From contig NZ_ML660025.1 in assembly GCF_007004645.1 (NCBI RefSeq), forward strand, positions 58,708 through 122,707: a DNA stretch of 64,000 bases, written 5' to 3'. Origin of the DNA: Aliiroseovarius halocynthiae. GTDB lineage: Bacteria > Pseudomonadota > Alphaproteobacteria > Rhodobacterales > Rhodobacteraceae. A program made the position numbers and the translations under genes. This document shows positions 1-8,398 of this stretch, one piece after another. Position 1 is the stretch's first letter; each line of letters starts with the position of its first letter. Under the pieces are notes generated by a model. The model was not told the DNA's origin. It made no database searches and was given only the letters and a program-made list of their open reading frames with translations.

Positions 1-79
1 ACAGGCGCAGCATCTCGGCCACGCGGTCGTGGGCTTCGGCCTGATCGTCCGAAAATGTAACAGGGGAACGGTTGGTCAT
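1..79 (-). CDS. N-terminus of an unidentified protein (partial), possibly a RecD-like helicase
   Basis: A reading frame begins with ATG at 79 on the minus strand and runs off the left edge of the window. Only 26 residues are visible, beginning MTNRSPVTFSDDQAEAHDRV. The FSDDQAEA.DRVAEML pattern reminds me of the N-terminus of AAA or RecD-like DNA helicases of Rhodobacteraceae, but no catalytic motif is inside the window, so this is only a guess. It lies downstream of luxI on the same strand with a 76-base gap. Confidence 0.4.
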   Translation of the reverse strand, partial: MTNRSPVTFSDDQAEAHDRVAEMLRL

Positions 80-155
80 GGCGCGACCCTATCGCGCCAC
101 CAAGGGCAGCACCAGCGCCCGAAGACGCTGGTCGCCGATTTTTCTCAGGATTTGA

Positions 156-806
156 TCAGGCGGTACGCGGCAACTTTTGCGGCGCCGGCATGCGGTCTAC
201 TGTCGACAACGAATAACGCAGCCATCCCTGACTGGTTTCACGCGTCACGCCGACCTTTTTCAGGGTCGGTTCAAACGCACTGGCATCCATCGACCACAGA
301 CCAACACCGATCCGGTCGCGCCCTTCACCTGCCATACCGATCACGTCCGGCTCCAGCCCCATCAGACGGTAGATACGCTCCATCCGCGGGTCGAAGACAC
401 CGACATAGTGTTCCAGCTTGAATGTATCCATGATTTCGCCCGCGCCAAGCGCCAGCGCAGCCGATGCACGACGATCTGCACTTGGGGAAAGGCAGAAGCG
501 GGTACATTCCCAAATCAGGGGGCTTTCAATGTGAACGCCATCGGTCAGATGACTGAAGTGGTCATTCACCATCGTCTGCCCAACGGTAGGTAGAAACCGC
601 ATGGATCCGCCGTGACGGCCATCGGCCTGTTCCCAGATGACATAAAGCGGGTTCATGTCGTCGTATTCGTCACGTTCCAACCCGTTCTCATCGACCGAAA
701 CAGACCAGCCAAGACGGCGCGAGAATTGTTCCGCCCGATCTTGAAACATGGTTTCAGCCAGCAGAGGGAATTTCGAAAGATCGTTGCCATAGAGATAACG
801 CAGCAT
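156..806 (-). CDS. luxI: Acyl-homoserine-lactone synthase (LuxI family)
   Basis: This enzyme makes the acyl-homoserine-lactone quorum-sensing signal from S-adenosylmethionine and an acylated carrier. The 216-residue length fits the family. The invariant LuxI residues can be placed: R24, F28 and W34 near the N-terminus, acidic residues D46 and D49, R70 in SMRFLPT, and E100 and R103 in the WECTRF motif. A Shine-Dalgarno AAGGAG precedes the ATG at 806. It is 89 bases downstream of luxR on the same strand, so signal synthase and receptor are a classical pair. I did not see a convincing 18-20 base lux box in the 807-895 gap. Confidence 0.95.
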   Translation of the reverse strand: MLRYLYGNDLSKFPLLAETMFQDRAEQFSRRLGWSVSVDENGLERDEYDDMNPLYVIWEQADGRHGGSMRFLPTVGQTMVNDHFSHLTDGVHIESPLIWECTRFCLSPSADRRASAALALGAGEIMDTFKLEHYVGVFDPRMERIYRLMGLEPDVIGMAGEGRDRIGVGLWSMDASAFEPTLKKVGVTRETSQGWLRYSLSTVDRMPAPQKLPRTA

Positions 807-895
807 GAGTGGAGCTCCTTTGTCCGTGTGATTAACGGGACAATGCTCGCTTCTTAGTTAACGTATGGCAAATACATCGTGAGGTAGAATGGGCA

Positions 896-1609
896 CTAAA
901 TGATAATAAGGCCTGATGACAGCGCCCGAGCAACTGCATGAGTTGTGTTCATTGCACCCAGTTTGTGGCGTGCACTTTCAATGTAAACGCGCAAAGTATG
1001 TTCCGAGATATTTAGCTCAGCTGCCGCCTGCGCGCGGCTCATTCCCTTTGCAAGGCAGCTCATCGAGGCCAACTCACGAGGCGAAAGTGAAGGCACGCTT
1101 CCTTCGTCTCCCCCCTGTTCAAACTCTAACGCCTTTTTGTTGAACTCATGTCCAAGGATCATCAGGTCACGGGAGTTGTCGCCAATGAACTGAGCCCATT
1201 CTTTGTCACCAAGCGACGCGTTCAATGTAAACAGCGCAAACTGCCCATTAGGGCCACGTATAGGAATCGTGTAGCCCTGATTGCCCAAACCATGGTCCAA
1301 AGCGTCCTGCCACATTTCGCGCGCAGGCTTCGAGGACCAATCGAGTTCGGTCCAGGAAACAGGCGTAAATCTTTGAAAGCAGCCGAAAATAACGGGGTCC
1401 AGCCGAAGATAGTCTTTCTCAAGATACCGGTCCACCCATTCGGCCGAATAGGTGCCAGCGCCATAGCGCTCGCCGACGGAGTTCACCCAATGATAAACTG
1501 TATGCTCGACTTTATAGTGGTCCCGCAGGCCCTCAAGAACAGCCTGCAGGTCTTCAAGCGTGGCCGCCGCTTGCAAGGTAGAGAGAAGGTCTTCGAGCCG
1601 ATTCGTCAT
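896..1609 (-). CDS. luxR: LuxR family autoinducer-binding transcriptional regulator
   Basis: This is the likely receptor for the signal made by the adjacent LuxI. The protein has 237 residues. Residues about 15-160 form the autoinducer-binding domain, with the expected W and Y positions, a DP pair (LRLDPVIFGC) and a W in the sensor pocket. Residues about 170-232 form the LuxR (GerE-type) helix-turn-helix, starting SPRELASMSCLAKGMSRAQA and ending near the C-terminus. Its start overlaps the end of a 71-residue gene by 56 bases. The only Met start that leaves the sensor domain intact is at 1609. Confidence 0.95.
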   Translation of the reverse strand: MTNRLEDLLSTLQAAATLEDLQAVLEGLRDHYKVEHTVYHWVNSVGERYGAGTYSAEWVDRYLEKDYLRLDPVIFGCFQRFTPVSWTELDWSSKPAREMWQDALDHGLGNQGYTIPIRGPNGQFALFTLNASLGDKEWAQFIGDNSRDLMILGHEFNKKALEFEQGGDEGSVPSLSPRELASMSCLAKGMSRAQAAAELNISEHTLRVYIESARHKLGAMNTTHAVARALSSGLIII

Positions 1610-1769
1610 AGGTGCGCGCGTTCTCCCTCTTCTCGCGAGACAGGTTTGAAATCTCGGTCAAAGCGATGAGCCGCGCATCATCCAGTTGTTCCGCCGTAAC
1701 ACTTAGACCATTCTGTTCAGCATAGGCCATGAGGTCCGTAAGTACATCCACAATCCATTTATCTGGCAC
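1554..1769 (-). CDS. Small conserved-looking protein upstream of and overlapping luxR
   Basis: A 71-residue protein, MPDKWIVDVLTDLMAYAEQN at its start, predicted to be mostly helical and acidic in the first 45 residues and basic/polar afterwards. I do not recognise a named domain. It is read in the same direction as luxR and its last 56 bases overlap luxR in another frame, so translation of the two is probably coupled. The order small gene-luxR-luxI suggests a modulator of the quorum circuit, but that is inference from position only. Confidence 0.6.
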   Translation of the reverse strand: MPDKWIVDVLTDLMAYAEQNGLSVTAEQLDDARLIALTEISNLSREKRENARTYDESARRPSLYLASGGHA

Positions 1770-1828
1770 AACAAAACCCCTTTAAAGTGAAGCTAGTGAC
1801 AACTTTAGCAGGTATAATTGTGCCGTCT

Positions 1829-1872
1829 AACTCGCAGAATGAAACTCCCCATATATAGCGAGGTTGCGAGTT
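1829..1872. promoter_or_regulatory. Long-spaced inverted repeat upstream of the luxR unit
   Basis: AACTCGCA at 1829-1836 is the exact reverse complement of TGCGAGTT at 1865-1872, separated by 28 bases. A second short dyad, TTCGA/TCGAA, is at 1901-1915. Both lie in the 224-base non-coding stretch between the end of ccr and the 71-residue gene, where the promoter of the luxR unit should be. The spacing is too long for a standard lux box. The function is unknown. Confidence 0.35.
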
Positions 1873-1940
1873 GTGATAAAATTACCTTACCTAGGGGAAA
1901 TTCGATATTTTCGAACAAAGGCGACTCACAAAAACGAATC

Positions 1941-1970
1941 AAAAACCGCCACCTGAGAAAGGCGGCGGTT
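1941..1970 (-). terminator. Intrinsic terminator of ccr
   Basis: Read on the minus strand, AACCGCC and GGCGGTT (1964-1970 and 1944-1950) form a stem with a 13-base loop, followed by a run of T (1941-1945). It begins 24 bases past the ccr stop codon. Confidence 0.75.
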
Positions 1971-1993
1971 AAATTTGAAGGTAGCTACAGCGT

Positions 1994-3283
1994 CTATTTT
2001 GGGCCGGCTTCCAATGCGTCTTCGAAAGTGCGCAGACCGGTTTTCGGCGCTTGAACCAAGACCGACATGTTGCCGGGCTTATGTTCGTTCCGATACATCT
2101 TCATGTGTGCATCAGGAATCTCGGCCCACGGGAACACTTCCGACATATAGGGGTCGATACGACGCTCGATCATCAGTTTGTTCGCTGCAGCTGCTTGCTT
2201 CAGGTGCGCAAAGTGCGAGCCCTGCAAACGCTTCTGATGCATCCAAGTATAGCGGACATCGAAGGTACAGTTGAAACCGGTCGTCCCGGCGCAGATCACA
2301 ACCATACCACCTTTTTTACAGACTAGGTTCGACACAGGGAACGTTGATTCACCGGGGTGTTCAAACACGATGTCCACGTTGTTGCCCTTGCCGGTGATGT
2401 CCCAGATGGCCTTACCGAAGCGGCGGGCTTCTTTAAACCATACGTCGTATTCTGGCGTGTTCACGGTGGGCAATTGCCCCCAGCAGCTGAAGTCCTTGCG
2501 GTTGATCACGCCCTTGGCGCCCAGCCCCATCACGAAGTCACGCTTGCTTTCGTCCGAGATCACACCAATGGCGTTGCCACCTGCGGCGTTGATCAGCTGA
2601 ATGGCGTACGATCCCAGACCGCCCGACGCACCCCAGACCAGAACGTTCTGACCGGGCTTCAGCTCGTGCGGATGGTGACCGAACAACATGCGATATGCGG
2701 TGGCCAGCGTCAGCGTGTAGCAAGCGCTTTCTTCCCAGGTCAGGTGCTTGGGGCGGTGCAGCAGCTGCTGCGCCTGAACGCGGGTGAACTGAGCGAAAGA
2801 CCCATCAGGGGTCTCGTATCCCCAGATCCGCTGGCTGGGCGAGAACATGGGATCGCCACCGTTACATTCTTCGTCATCACCGTCATCTTGGTTACAGTGG
2901 ATGACAACTTCATCACCCACTTTCCAGCTTTTCACCTTGTCACCAACAGCCCAAACGATACCCGACGCATCCGAGCCAGCGATGTGGTAATCCTGCTTGT
3001 GCACATCAAACATGCTGACCGGAACACCCAGACCGGCCCAGATGCCATTGTAGTTCACACCAGCTGCCATCACCAGAACCAGCACTTCATGGCTGTCCAG
3101 CTTGGGGGTCTCGACGACCTCGACCTGCATGGCTTGATTGGGTTCACCCTGACGGTCGCGGCGGATTGCCCACGCATACATTTGTGCGGGGACGTGACCG
3201 AGCGGGGGCATTTCACCAATCTCGTAAAGATCTTTCTTCGGGGCATCGTATTCGGCGATGCCGGTTTGCGTGTCCAAAGCCAT
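1994..3283 (-). CDS. ccr: Crotonyl-CoA carboxylase/reductase
   Basis: Reductive carboxylation of crotonyl-CoA to ethylmalonyl-CoA with NADPH and CO2, the committing step of the ethylmalonyl-CoA pathway for acetyl-CoA assimilation. The 429-residue length is typical. It is a medium-chain dehydrogenase/reductase: an N-terminal catalytic fold, then the nucleotide-binding fold with WGASGGLGSYAIQL. The long insertions around VGDKVKSWKVGDEVVIHC and the GYETPDGSFAQF segment are characteristic of Ccr rather than of generic alcohol dehydrogenases. A perfect AGGAGG lies 6 bases before the ATG at 3283. The pathway partner ecm is 1.8 kb away, on the opposite strand. Confidence 0.97.
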   Translation of the reverse strand: MALDTQTGIAEYDAPKKDLYEIGEMPPLGHVPAQMYAWAIRRDRQGEPNQAMQVEVVETPKLDSHEVLVLVMAAGVNYNGIWAGLGVPVSMFDVHKQDYHIAGSDASGIVWAVGDKVKSWKVGDEVVIHCNQDDGDDEECNGGDPMFSPSQRIWGYETPDGSFAQFTRVQAQQLLHRPKHLTWEESACYTLTLATAYRMLFGHHPHELKPGQNVLVWGASGGLGSYAIQLINAAGGNAIGVISDESKRDFVMGLGAKGVINRKDFSCWGQLPTVNTPEYDVWFKEARRFGKAIWDITGKGNNVDIVFEHPGESTFPVSNLVCKKGGMVVICAGTTGFNCTFDVRYTWMHQKRLQGSHFAHLKQAAAANKLMIERRIDPYMSEVFPWAEIPDAHMKMYRNEHKPGNMSVLVQAPKTGLRTFEDALEAGPK

Positions 3284-3318
3284 GGCGGCCTCCTGATCTT
3301 GCGCGTTTTGATTCTATC

Positions 3319-3351
3319 GCCGCAATGCAGAATTGCGGCTGCTAGTGCAGC
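3319..3351. promoter_or_regulatory. Candidate PhaR/TGC-type operator in the ccr promoter
   Basis: Two adjoining dyads lie 36-68 bases upstream of the ccr start: GCCGCAAT/ATTGCGGC (3319-3326 and 3332-3339) and GCTGC-TAGT-GCAGC (3338-3351). The second agrees with the CTGC-N3/4-GCAG operator reported for PhaR of Paracoccus. TGC/GCA words recur in the same interval. Assignment to PhaR, or to another acyl-CoA regulator, is inference. Confidence 0.4.
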
Positions 3352-3425
3352 ATTACGGATCAGTAAGCAAGAATGCAACATCAATTAGTGCATTTTTGTA
3401 ATTTTATGTCGCGACGGATTTTCCG

Positions 3426-4871
3426 TCAGGGCAAGATCGCCGCATCTGCCACCTCGGCAGGCGTCAGATTCGAGATGTGAATTGGCTCGATATCATCACT
3501 CAAATGCGCGATCGAGTTTGCGTAATAGGCAAGGATCAAACGGTCCGGTGCGTGCACGCTATAGGTTGCACGCTCCCCTTCGCCGGTCTTGATAATCAAC
3601 TTACGTAACAACAGTTCACGCAGCCCCACCTTTGCGGCATAGGCATTGTCACTGCGTGGCAGATGTACATGTGCTCCGCGCGCATCCATGGACTGGATTA
3701 GATCCTGAAACTTCTGCGTGATCTGATCATCCGTAAGCCCGTCTTGTGCCAGCAATATGGCAGAAACCACTGGAACCGGCAGCACTGGGACGACATCTCG
3801 TATCCGCCCCATCAGCGCTTCCCCCAATGGTTCCAATATATCTTCCGGCGCGTTGTCGCCCAGAAAATCGACCAAGGACACAGGATCGCCGAACGACACC
3901 GATGCATAACCAAAGCGGTGGAACCGGCCCGTTACCCGTTGCCACAGATGCCGACCCACATGGCGCGCGACATATTTGAACCGCAGTCCAAAACGGCGGC
4001 TTCCCTTGATGTCGGCAGACACCAACACCCGGTCTTCCAGCACGCGGTCATAGTTCATTGCAACCGGGATAAAGACCACATTGCGGCTTTCCCCCGGCAC
4101 GAAATCCTGCACGATATAGCTGAGCAACCCAAGTTTCGGCGCACCAACTTCCCCGTTCAGGCTTAACCCGCCCTCGGGGAACATGGCTTGCGTCACCCCG
4201 CCATCGGTCGCCATACGCACGTAGCGTGACAGCACTTTACGATAGAGGTTGTTACGACTTTTGCGCCGGATGAAATATGCCCCCATCGAGCGAATAAGCG
4301 TCCGCAGCGGCCAGACCCGTGCCCATTCCCCCACCGCATAAGACAGGTGGGAGCGCTCAGCTGCCAGCCAAGTCACCAGTACATAGTCCATGTTTGACCG
4401 GTGGTTCATGACGAAAACCACAGTGGCGTCCGGATCGATCTCGCTTAATCGTGCTGCGTCAAACGCCCCCAACCGCACACGATAGAAGGCGCGGCTTAGA
4501 AGTTTCGCCATCCGTATGCCGAACCCGAAATAGGCCGTAGCCGAGAAACGAGGCACAATCTCGCGTGCATAGCGCTGCGCCTTCTCGAACGCAACTTGCT
4601 CGGGGATGCCTGCCTTGCGCGCATGTTCAACAATGGCCTTGGCCACTTCCGGATCATAGGACAGCCGCTGCACCATGTCATAGCGCCGTGCCAGTTTGAA
4701 CGGCTCGATTGGCCGTTCCAGACGTTCGTTCAACCGCGCAACCGCCCGTTCAAGCCGTTTACGAAAGAACCAGCGCACCGAAGGAAACAAGAAATGGGAT
4801 GCGAAGGTCACCGTGGCGAAAGCCAAGATAAGAACCAGCAACCAAAGAGGAAGTTCCACCACACGCGTCAT
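3426..4871 (-). CDS. PlsB/PlsC-like glycerolipid acyltransferase
   Basis: A membrane-bound acyltransferase of phospholipid synthesis, transferring an acyl chain to glycerol-3-phosphate or lyso-phosphatidate. It has 481 residues. Residues 5-27 form an N-terminal membrane helix. The acyltransferase core has the HX4D motif in NHRSNMDYVL (about residue 155) and the phosphate-binding block FPEGGLS (about 233). The C-terminal 150 residues are not part of the minimal PlsC domain and resemble the helical extension of longer PlsB-type enzymes. It is read towards ccr with a 142-base gap. Whether the substrate is glycerol-3-phosphate or its acylated form cannot be decided here. Confidence 0.8.
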   Translation of the reverse strand: MTRVVELPLWLLVLILAFATVTFASHFLFPSVRWFFRKRLERAVARLNERLERPIEPFKLARRYDMVQRLSYDPEVAKAIVEHARKAGIPEQVAFEKAQRYAREIVPRFSATAYFGFGIRMAKLLSRAFYRVRLGAFDAARLSEIDPDATVVFVMNHRSNMDYVLVTWLAAERSHLSYAVGEWARVWPLRTLIRSMGAYFIRRKSRNNLYRKVLSRYVRMATDGGVTQAMFPEGGLSLNGEVGAPKLGLLSYIVQDFVPGESRNVVFIPVAMNYDRVLEDRVLVSADIKGSRRFGLRFKYVARHVGRHLWQRVTGRFHRFGYASVSFGDPVSLVDFLGDNAPEDILEPLGEALMGRIRDVVPVLPVPVVSAILLAQDGLTDDQITQKFQDLIQSMDARGAHVHLPRSDNAYAAKVGLRELLLRKLIIKTGEGERATYSVHAPDRLILAYYANSIAHLSDDIEPIHISNLTPAEVADAAILP

Positions 4872-5027
4872 GTAAAATCTGTCTCACCATTTTGCACAAA
4901 GGTAAAGCAACACCTGCCCCCCCAAGCGCAGCGAGGGCCACCCCCAACTGGTTTCAAGGCCCAAAGGGCCGACGCATTCCAGGCGGGAGCGCCACGTCAC
5001 GTAACTTTATTCCCTCCATTTTACCCC

Positions 5028-5069
5028 TTGCGTAATTTTCTTGCGCAACTAAAAATGCTGCAGCGCAAC
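5028..5069. promoter_or_regulatory. TTGC/GCAA-rich motif cluster upstream of ecm
   Basis: Just ahead of the ecm start are TTGCG (5028-5032), the palindrome TTGCGCAA (5041-5048), the palindrome GCTGCAGC (5057-5064) and GCGCAAC (5063-5069). The same TTGC/GCAA and CTGC/GCAG words occur upstream of ccr, which suggests a common regulator. This is a by-eye observation. Confidence 0.35.
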
Positions 5070-5088
5070 AAAACGGTGAGTCTCTGCC

Positions 5089-7053
5089 ATGTCGTCCAAC
5101 ACCATCCGCCCCTGGCTTTTCCGCACCTATGCCGGTCACTCGACCGCCAAGGCCTCGAACGAACTGTATCGCACCAATCTGGCCAAAGGTCAGACCGGGC
5201 TGTCGGTCGCGTTCGACCTGCCGACCCAGACGGGATATGACAGCGATCACAAATTGTCGCGGGGTGAAGTGGGCAAGGTTGGCGTGCCGCTTAGCCATCT
5301 GGGCGACATGCGCGCGCTGTTTGACAACATCCCGCTTGAGCAGATGAACACCTCGATGACGATCAACGCCACTGCGCCGTGGCTGCTGTCGCTTTATATC
5401 GCCGCCGCTGAAGAACAGGGCGCGGATGTCTCGAAGCTGCAAGGCACAGTCCAAAACGACATCATCAAGGAATACCTGTCGCGCGGCACCTATGTCTGCC
5501 CGCCCGAACCCAGCCTTCGCATGATCACGGACGTGGCTGCATATACGCGCGAGCATCTGCCGAAATGGAACCCGATGAACGTGTGTTCCTATCACTTGCA
5601 AGAAGCCGGAGCGACGCCGGAAGAAGAGCTTGCCTTCGCGCTTGCCACTGCCATCGCCGTTCTGGATGACCTGAAAAACAAGGTCCCCGCCGAGGCCTTC
5701 CCCGCCATGGTCGGCCGTATCAGCTTCTTCGTGAACGCCGGCATCCGCTTCGTCACCGAGATGTGCAAGATGCGTGCTTTTGTCGAGCTGTGGGACGAAA
5801 TCACCCGCGAGCGCTATGGCGTTGAAGATCCGAAATTCCGCCGCTTCCGCTATGGTGTGCAGGTGAACAGCCTTGGCCTGACCGAGCAGCAGCCGGAAAA
5901 CAACGTCTACCGCATTTTGATCGAAATGCTGGCCGTGACGCTGTCAAAAAACGCGCGTGCGCGCGCGGTGCAGCTGCCCGCATGGAACGAAGCGCTTGGC
6001 TTGCCCCGCCCGTGGGACCAGCAATGGTCGCTGCGCATGCAGCAGATCTTGGCTTATGAAACCGACCTTCTGGAGTTCGACGACCTCTTTGACGAAAACC
6101 CCGCCGTGGAACGCAAAGTGGCCGAGCTGAAAGACGGTGCACGTGCCGAACTGGCCCAGATCGACGGGATGGGCGGAGCAGTTGCTGCCATCGAATACAT
6201 GAAGTCGCGTCTGGTGGAATCCAACGCCGCCCGCATCGGCAAGATCGAGATCGGCGACACCACCGTGGTTGGCGTGAACAAATGGCTAGAGACCACCGAA
6301 AGCCCGCTGACCGCTGGGGATGGGGCCATCATGGTTGCAGATAAAGAAGCCGAAGCGGATCAGATCGCTCGTTTGGAACAATGGCGCGTGGATCGTGACG
6401 ACAAGGCTGTTCAGGACGCTCTGAACGCCCTTCGAGCCGCCGCCAAGTCGGGCGAAAACATCATGCCGTCCTCGATCGCCGCCGCCAAAGCCGGCGTGAC
6501 CACAGGTGAATGGGGCGAAGTGATGCGCCAGACCTTTGGCCAGTATCGCGCGCCGACTGGCGTGTCGAAGAACCCGTCAAACCGCACCGAAGGCTTGGAC
6601 GAAATCCGCAACCGTGTCGACGCTGTATCGGACGCTCTGGGTCGCCGCCTGACCTTCTTGGTCGGCAAACCGGGACTGGACGGACACTCGAACGGTGCTG
6701 AACAAATCGCCGCCCGCGCCCGCGATTGCGGCATGGACATCACATATGAAGGCATCCGCCTGACACCGGAAGAGCTGGTGGCCTCGGCCATTGAAACCAA
6801 GGCCCATGTGGTTGGCCTGTCGATCCTATCGGGCAGCCACATCCCGCTTTTGGAAGAGCTGATAGAGCGTATGAAAGCGGCAGGTTTGGGCGAGGTACCG
6901 GTTGTGGCCGGCGGCATCATCCCCGACGAAGACGCCGAGCGTCTGCGCGCCATGGGCGTTGCCAAGGTCTATACACCGAAGGATTTCGAGCTGAACACGA
7001 TCATGGAAGACATCGTGACGCTGGTTGCGCCATCTTCAGTCGCGGCCGAGTAA
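5089..7053 (+). CDS. ecm: Ethylmalonyl-CoA mutase
   Basis: Coenzyme-B12-dependent conversion of ethylmalonyl-CoA to methylsuccinyl-CoA. The protein has 654 residues, close to the length of Ecm and shorter than a typical methylmalonyl-CoA mutase large subunit. The N-terminal substrate barrel (about 1-480) contains FRTYAGHSTAKASNELYR and SVAFDLPTQTGYDSD. The C-terminal cobalamin-binding domain contains the lower-ligand motif DGHSNG at about residue 530 and GLSILSGSH, GGIIPDED. Proximity to ccr makes ethylmalonyl-CoA the likely substrate over methylmalonyl-CoA. It is the only gene on the plus strand in this part. Confidence 0.93.
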   Translation: MSSNTIRPWLFRTYAGHSTAKASNELYRTNLAKGQTGLSVAFDLPTQTGYDSDHKLSRGEVGKVGVPLSHLGDMRALFDNIPLEQMNTSMTINATAPWLLSLYIAAAEEQGADVSKLQGTVQNDIIKEYLSRGTYVCPPEPSLRMITDVAAYTREHLPKWNPMNVCSYHLQEAGATPEEELAFALATAIAVLDDLKNKVPAEAFPAMVGRISFFVNAGIRFVTEMCKMRAFVELWDEITRERYGVEDPKFRRFRYGVQVNSLGLTEQQPENNVYRILIEMLAVTLSKNARARAVQLPAWNEALGLPRPWDQQWSLRMQQILAYETDLLEFDDLFDENPAVERKVAELKDGARAELAQIDGMGGAVAAIEYMKSRLVESNAARIGKIEIGDTTVVGVNKWLETTESPLTAGDGAIMVADKEAEADQIARLEQWRVDRDDKAVQDALNALRAAAKSGENIMPSSIAAAKAGVTTGEWGEVMRQTFGQYRAPTGVSKNPSNRTEGLDEIRNRVDAVSDALGRRLTFLVGKPGLDGHSNGAEQIAARARDCGMDITYEGIRLTPEELVASAIETKAHVVGLSILSGSHIPLLEELIERMKAAGLGEVPVVAGGIIPDEDAERLRAMGVAKVYTPKDFELNTIMEDIVTLVAPSSVAAE

Positions 7054-7071
7054 TTCCGTTGGGGGCGGGTG

Positions 7072-7596
7072 TCACTCGTCCCCTTCTTCAAGTTTCTTAA
7101 CCAACTCATCATAGTGATAGCTTCCGGCGACATACCCCATGTCGCCTGGCACAAATTCCGTGTCCATTGGCAGACACCCGATCCCACATATCTGTGTGGT
7201 CACCATATCTTCGGTATCAATATACCAAAGCCGCCCACCGGGTGTGGCGACCCAGCCGTCGATCCCTTCGGCTTCATCCCCTTCCATGTCATTCCCCGAG
7301 GGCACTTCATTGGCATAGTCCGTCGTGAACGCACCATGGGTGTGATACGATGACAGGATGGTCACAAGGTTTTCGGGGTCATCAGGCAAGCAAGAATCCC
7401 GTTTTCCCGGCGCTGGACGTGACGCCACAAGTGCGCCGTCCGCATCATACCCGATATACCCGCAATACTCGCGGTTCCAGCGGATCGACTTCGGCTGCAA
7501 CTGCGCAAAGACTTGTTTCACCAGCGTCACCTCGGCTGCCTCTTGCGCATGGGTGATACTTGGCATGATAAAGAATGGTAATATGATCCAGCGCAC
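7072..7596 (-). CDS. Exported DUF4329-like protein
   Basis: A 174-residue protein with an N-terminal signal peptide (about residues 1-17, ending THAQ). The mature part contains SYHTHGAF, a DxxEGIDGWVATPGGRLW segment and three cysteines that could be oxidised in the periplasm. The histidine motif and the ATPGG block resemble DUF4329 domains, which are also found as C-terminal parts of polymorphic toxins. Here it stands alone. The biochemical role is unknown. It is convergent with ecm, with an 18-base gap. Confidence 0.65.
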   Translation of the reverse strand: MRWIILPFFIMPSITHAQEAAEVTLVKQVFAQLQPKSIRWNREYCGYIGYDADGALVASRPAPGKRDSCLPDDPENLVTILSSYHTHGAFTTDYANEVPSGNDMEGDEAEGIDGWVATPGGRLWYIDTEDMVTTQICGIGCLPMDTEFVPGDMGYVAGSYHYDELVKKLEEGDE

Positions 7597-7641
7597 GGGG
7601 GACTCCTTTGCCTGTGAATCTCATGAGTATAGGAGCTGACC

Positions 7642-8346
7642 ATGACCGTCCATATCGGGGCCGAGAAAGGCCAAATCGCTGAAACCGTGCTGATGCCGGG
7701 TGACCCCTATCGCGCCCGCTGGGCGGCCGAAAACTTTCTTGAAGGGGCCGAGTTGGTCAACGAGGTGCGCGGAATGCTGGGCTTTACCGGCACATATAAA
7801 GGCAATCGCGTTACCATTCAGGGATCGGGCATGGGGATGCCGTCAATCTCGATCTACGCGAACGAGCTGATCCGTGACTATGGCGCGAAAACACTGATCC
7901 GGATTGGGTCATGCGGTGGGATGCAGCCACAGGTTAAAATTCGCGACGTCGTCATCGCGATGACCTGCACCACAGTGGCCACACCGTCGTCGACCATGTT
8001 CCGCGAGCTGAACTATGCGCCCTGTGCCGATTTCGGCCTGCTGGAAGCCGCCGTGTCTGCTGCACGTGGACGCGATGTTGGCGTGCATGTCGGCGGGATT
8101 TATTCTTCGGATACGTTCTATGACGAACGGCCGGACCTGAACGAACAGATGACCCGCCACGGTATTCTGGGGGTCGAGATGGAGGCCGCCGAGCTGTACA
8201 CGCTGGCCAACCGCTATGGTGTGCGGGCATTGGGGATCATGACCGTTTCGGACCACCTGCAAACAGGCGAGGCGCTGCCATCAGACCAACGCGAGAAGAC
8301 GTTTGGAGACATGGTTGAAATCGCGCTTGAAGCTGCGTTTGCCTGA
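7642..8346 (+). CDS. deoD: Purine-nucleoside phosphorylase (DeoD type)
   Basis: Phosphorolysis of purine (deoxy)nucleosides to base and (deoxy)ribose-1-phosphate for salvage. At 234 residues it fits the hexameric bacterial DeoD class. Motifs seen are [10 protein letters not shown] (phosphate site), the GSGMGMPS segment, RIGSCGGM, and [10 protein letters not shown] followed by the base-site aspartate in [17 protein letters not shown] lies 6 bases before the ATG. It stands alone, followed by a strong terminator. Confidence 0.95.
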   Translation: MTVHIGAEKGQIAETVLMPGDPYRARWAAENFLEGAELVNEVRGMLGFTGTYKGNRVTIQGSGMGMPSISIYANELIRDYGAKTLIRIGSCGGMQPQVKIRDVVIAMTCTTVATPSSTMFRELNYAPCADFGLLEAAVSAARGRDVGVHVGGIYSSDTFYDERPDLNEQMTRHGILGVEMEAAELYTLANRYGVRALGIMTVSDHLQTGEALPSDQREKTFGDMVEIALEAAFA

Positions 8347-8372
8347 TCGCCAACCCCAGCAGGAAATGTAAA

Positions 8373-8398
8373 GAGGCGCCCGGGGCGCCTCTTTTTTT
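8373..8398. terminator. Strong bidirectional terminator between deoD and creD
   Basis: GAGGCGCCC and GGGCGCCTC (8373-8391, one-base centre) form a near-perfect hairpin followed by seven T. The T run reaches into the creD stop codon, so the structure serves the convergent genes on both sides. Confidence 0.9.

Noticed and set aside
806..896. lux box between luxR and luxI
   Set aside because: No 18-20 base inverted repeat was found in the gap on inspection.
2357..3388. 343-codon open frame on the plus strand
   Set aside because: It lies antisense inside ccr, has no Shine-Dalgarno and reads as the shadow of a strongly conserved gene.
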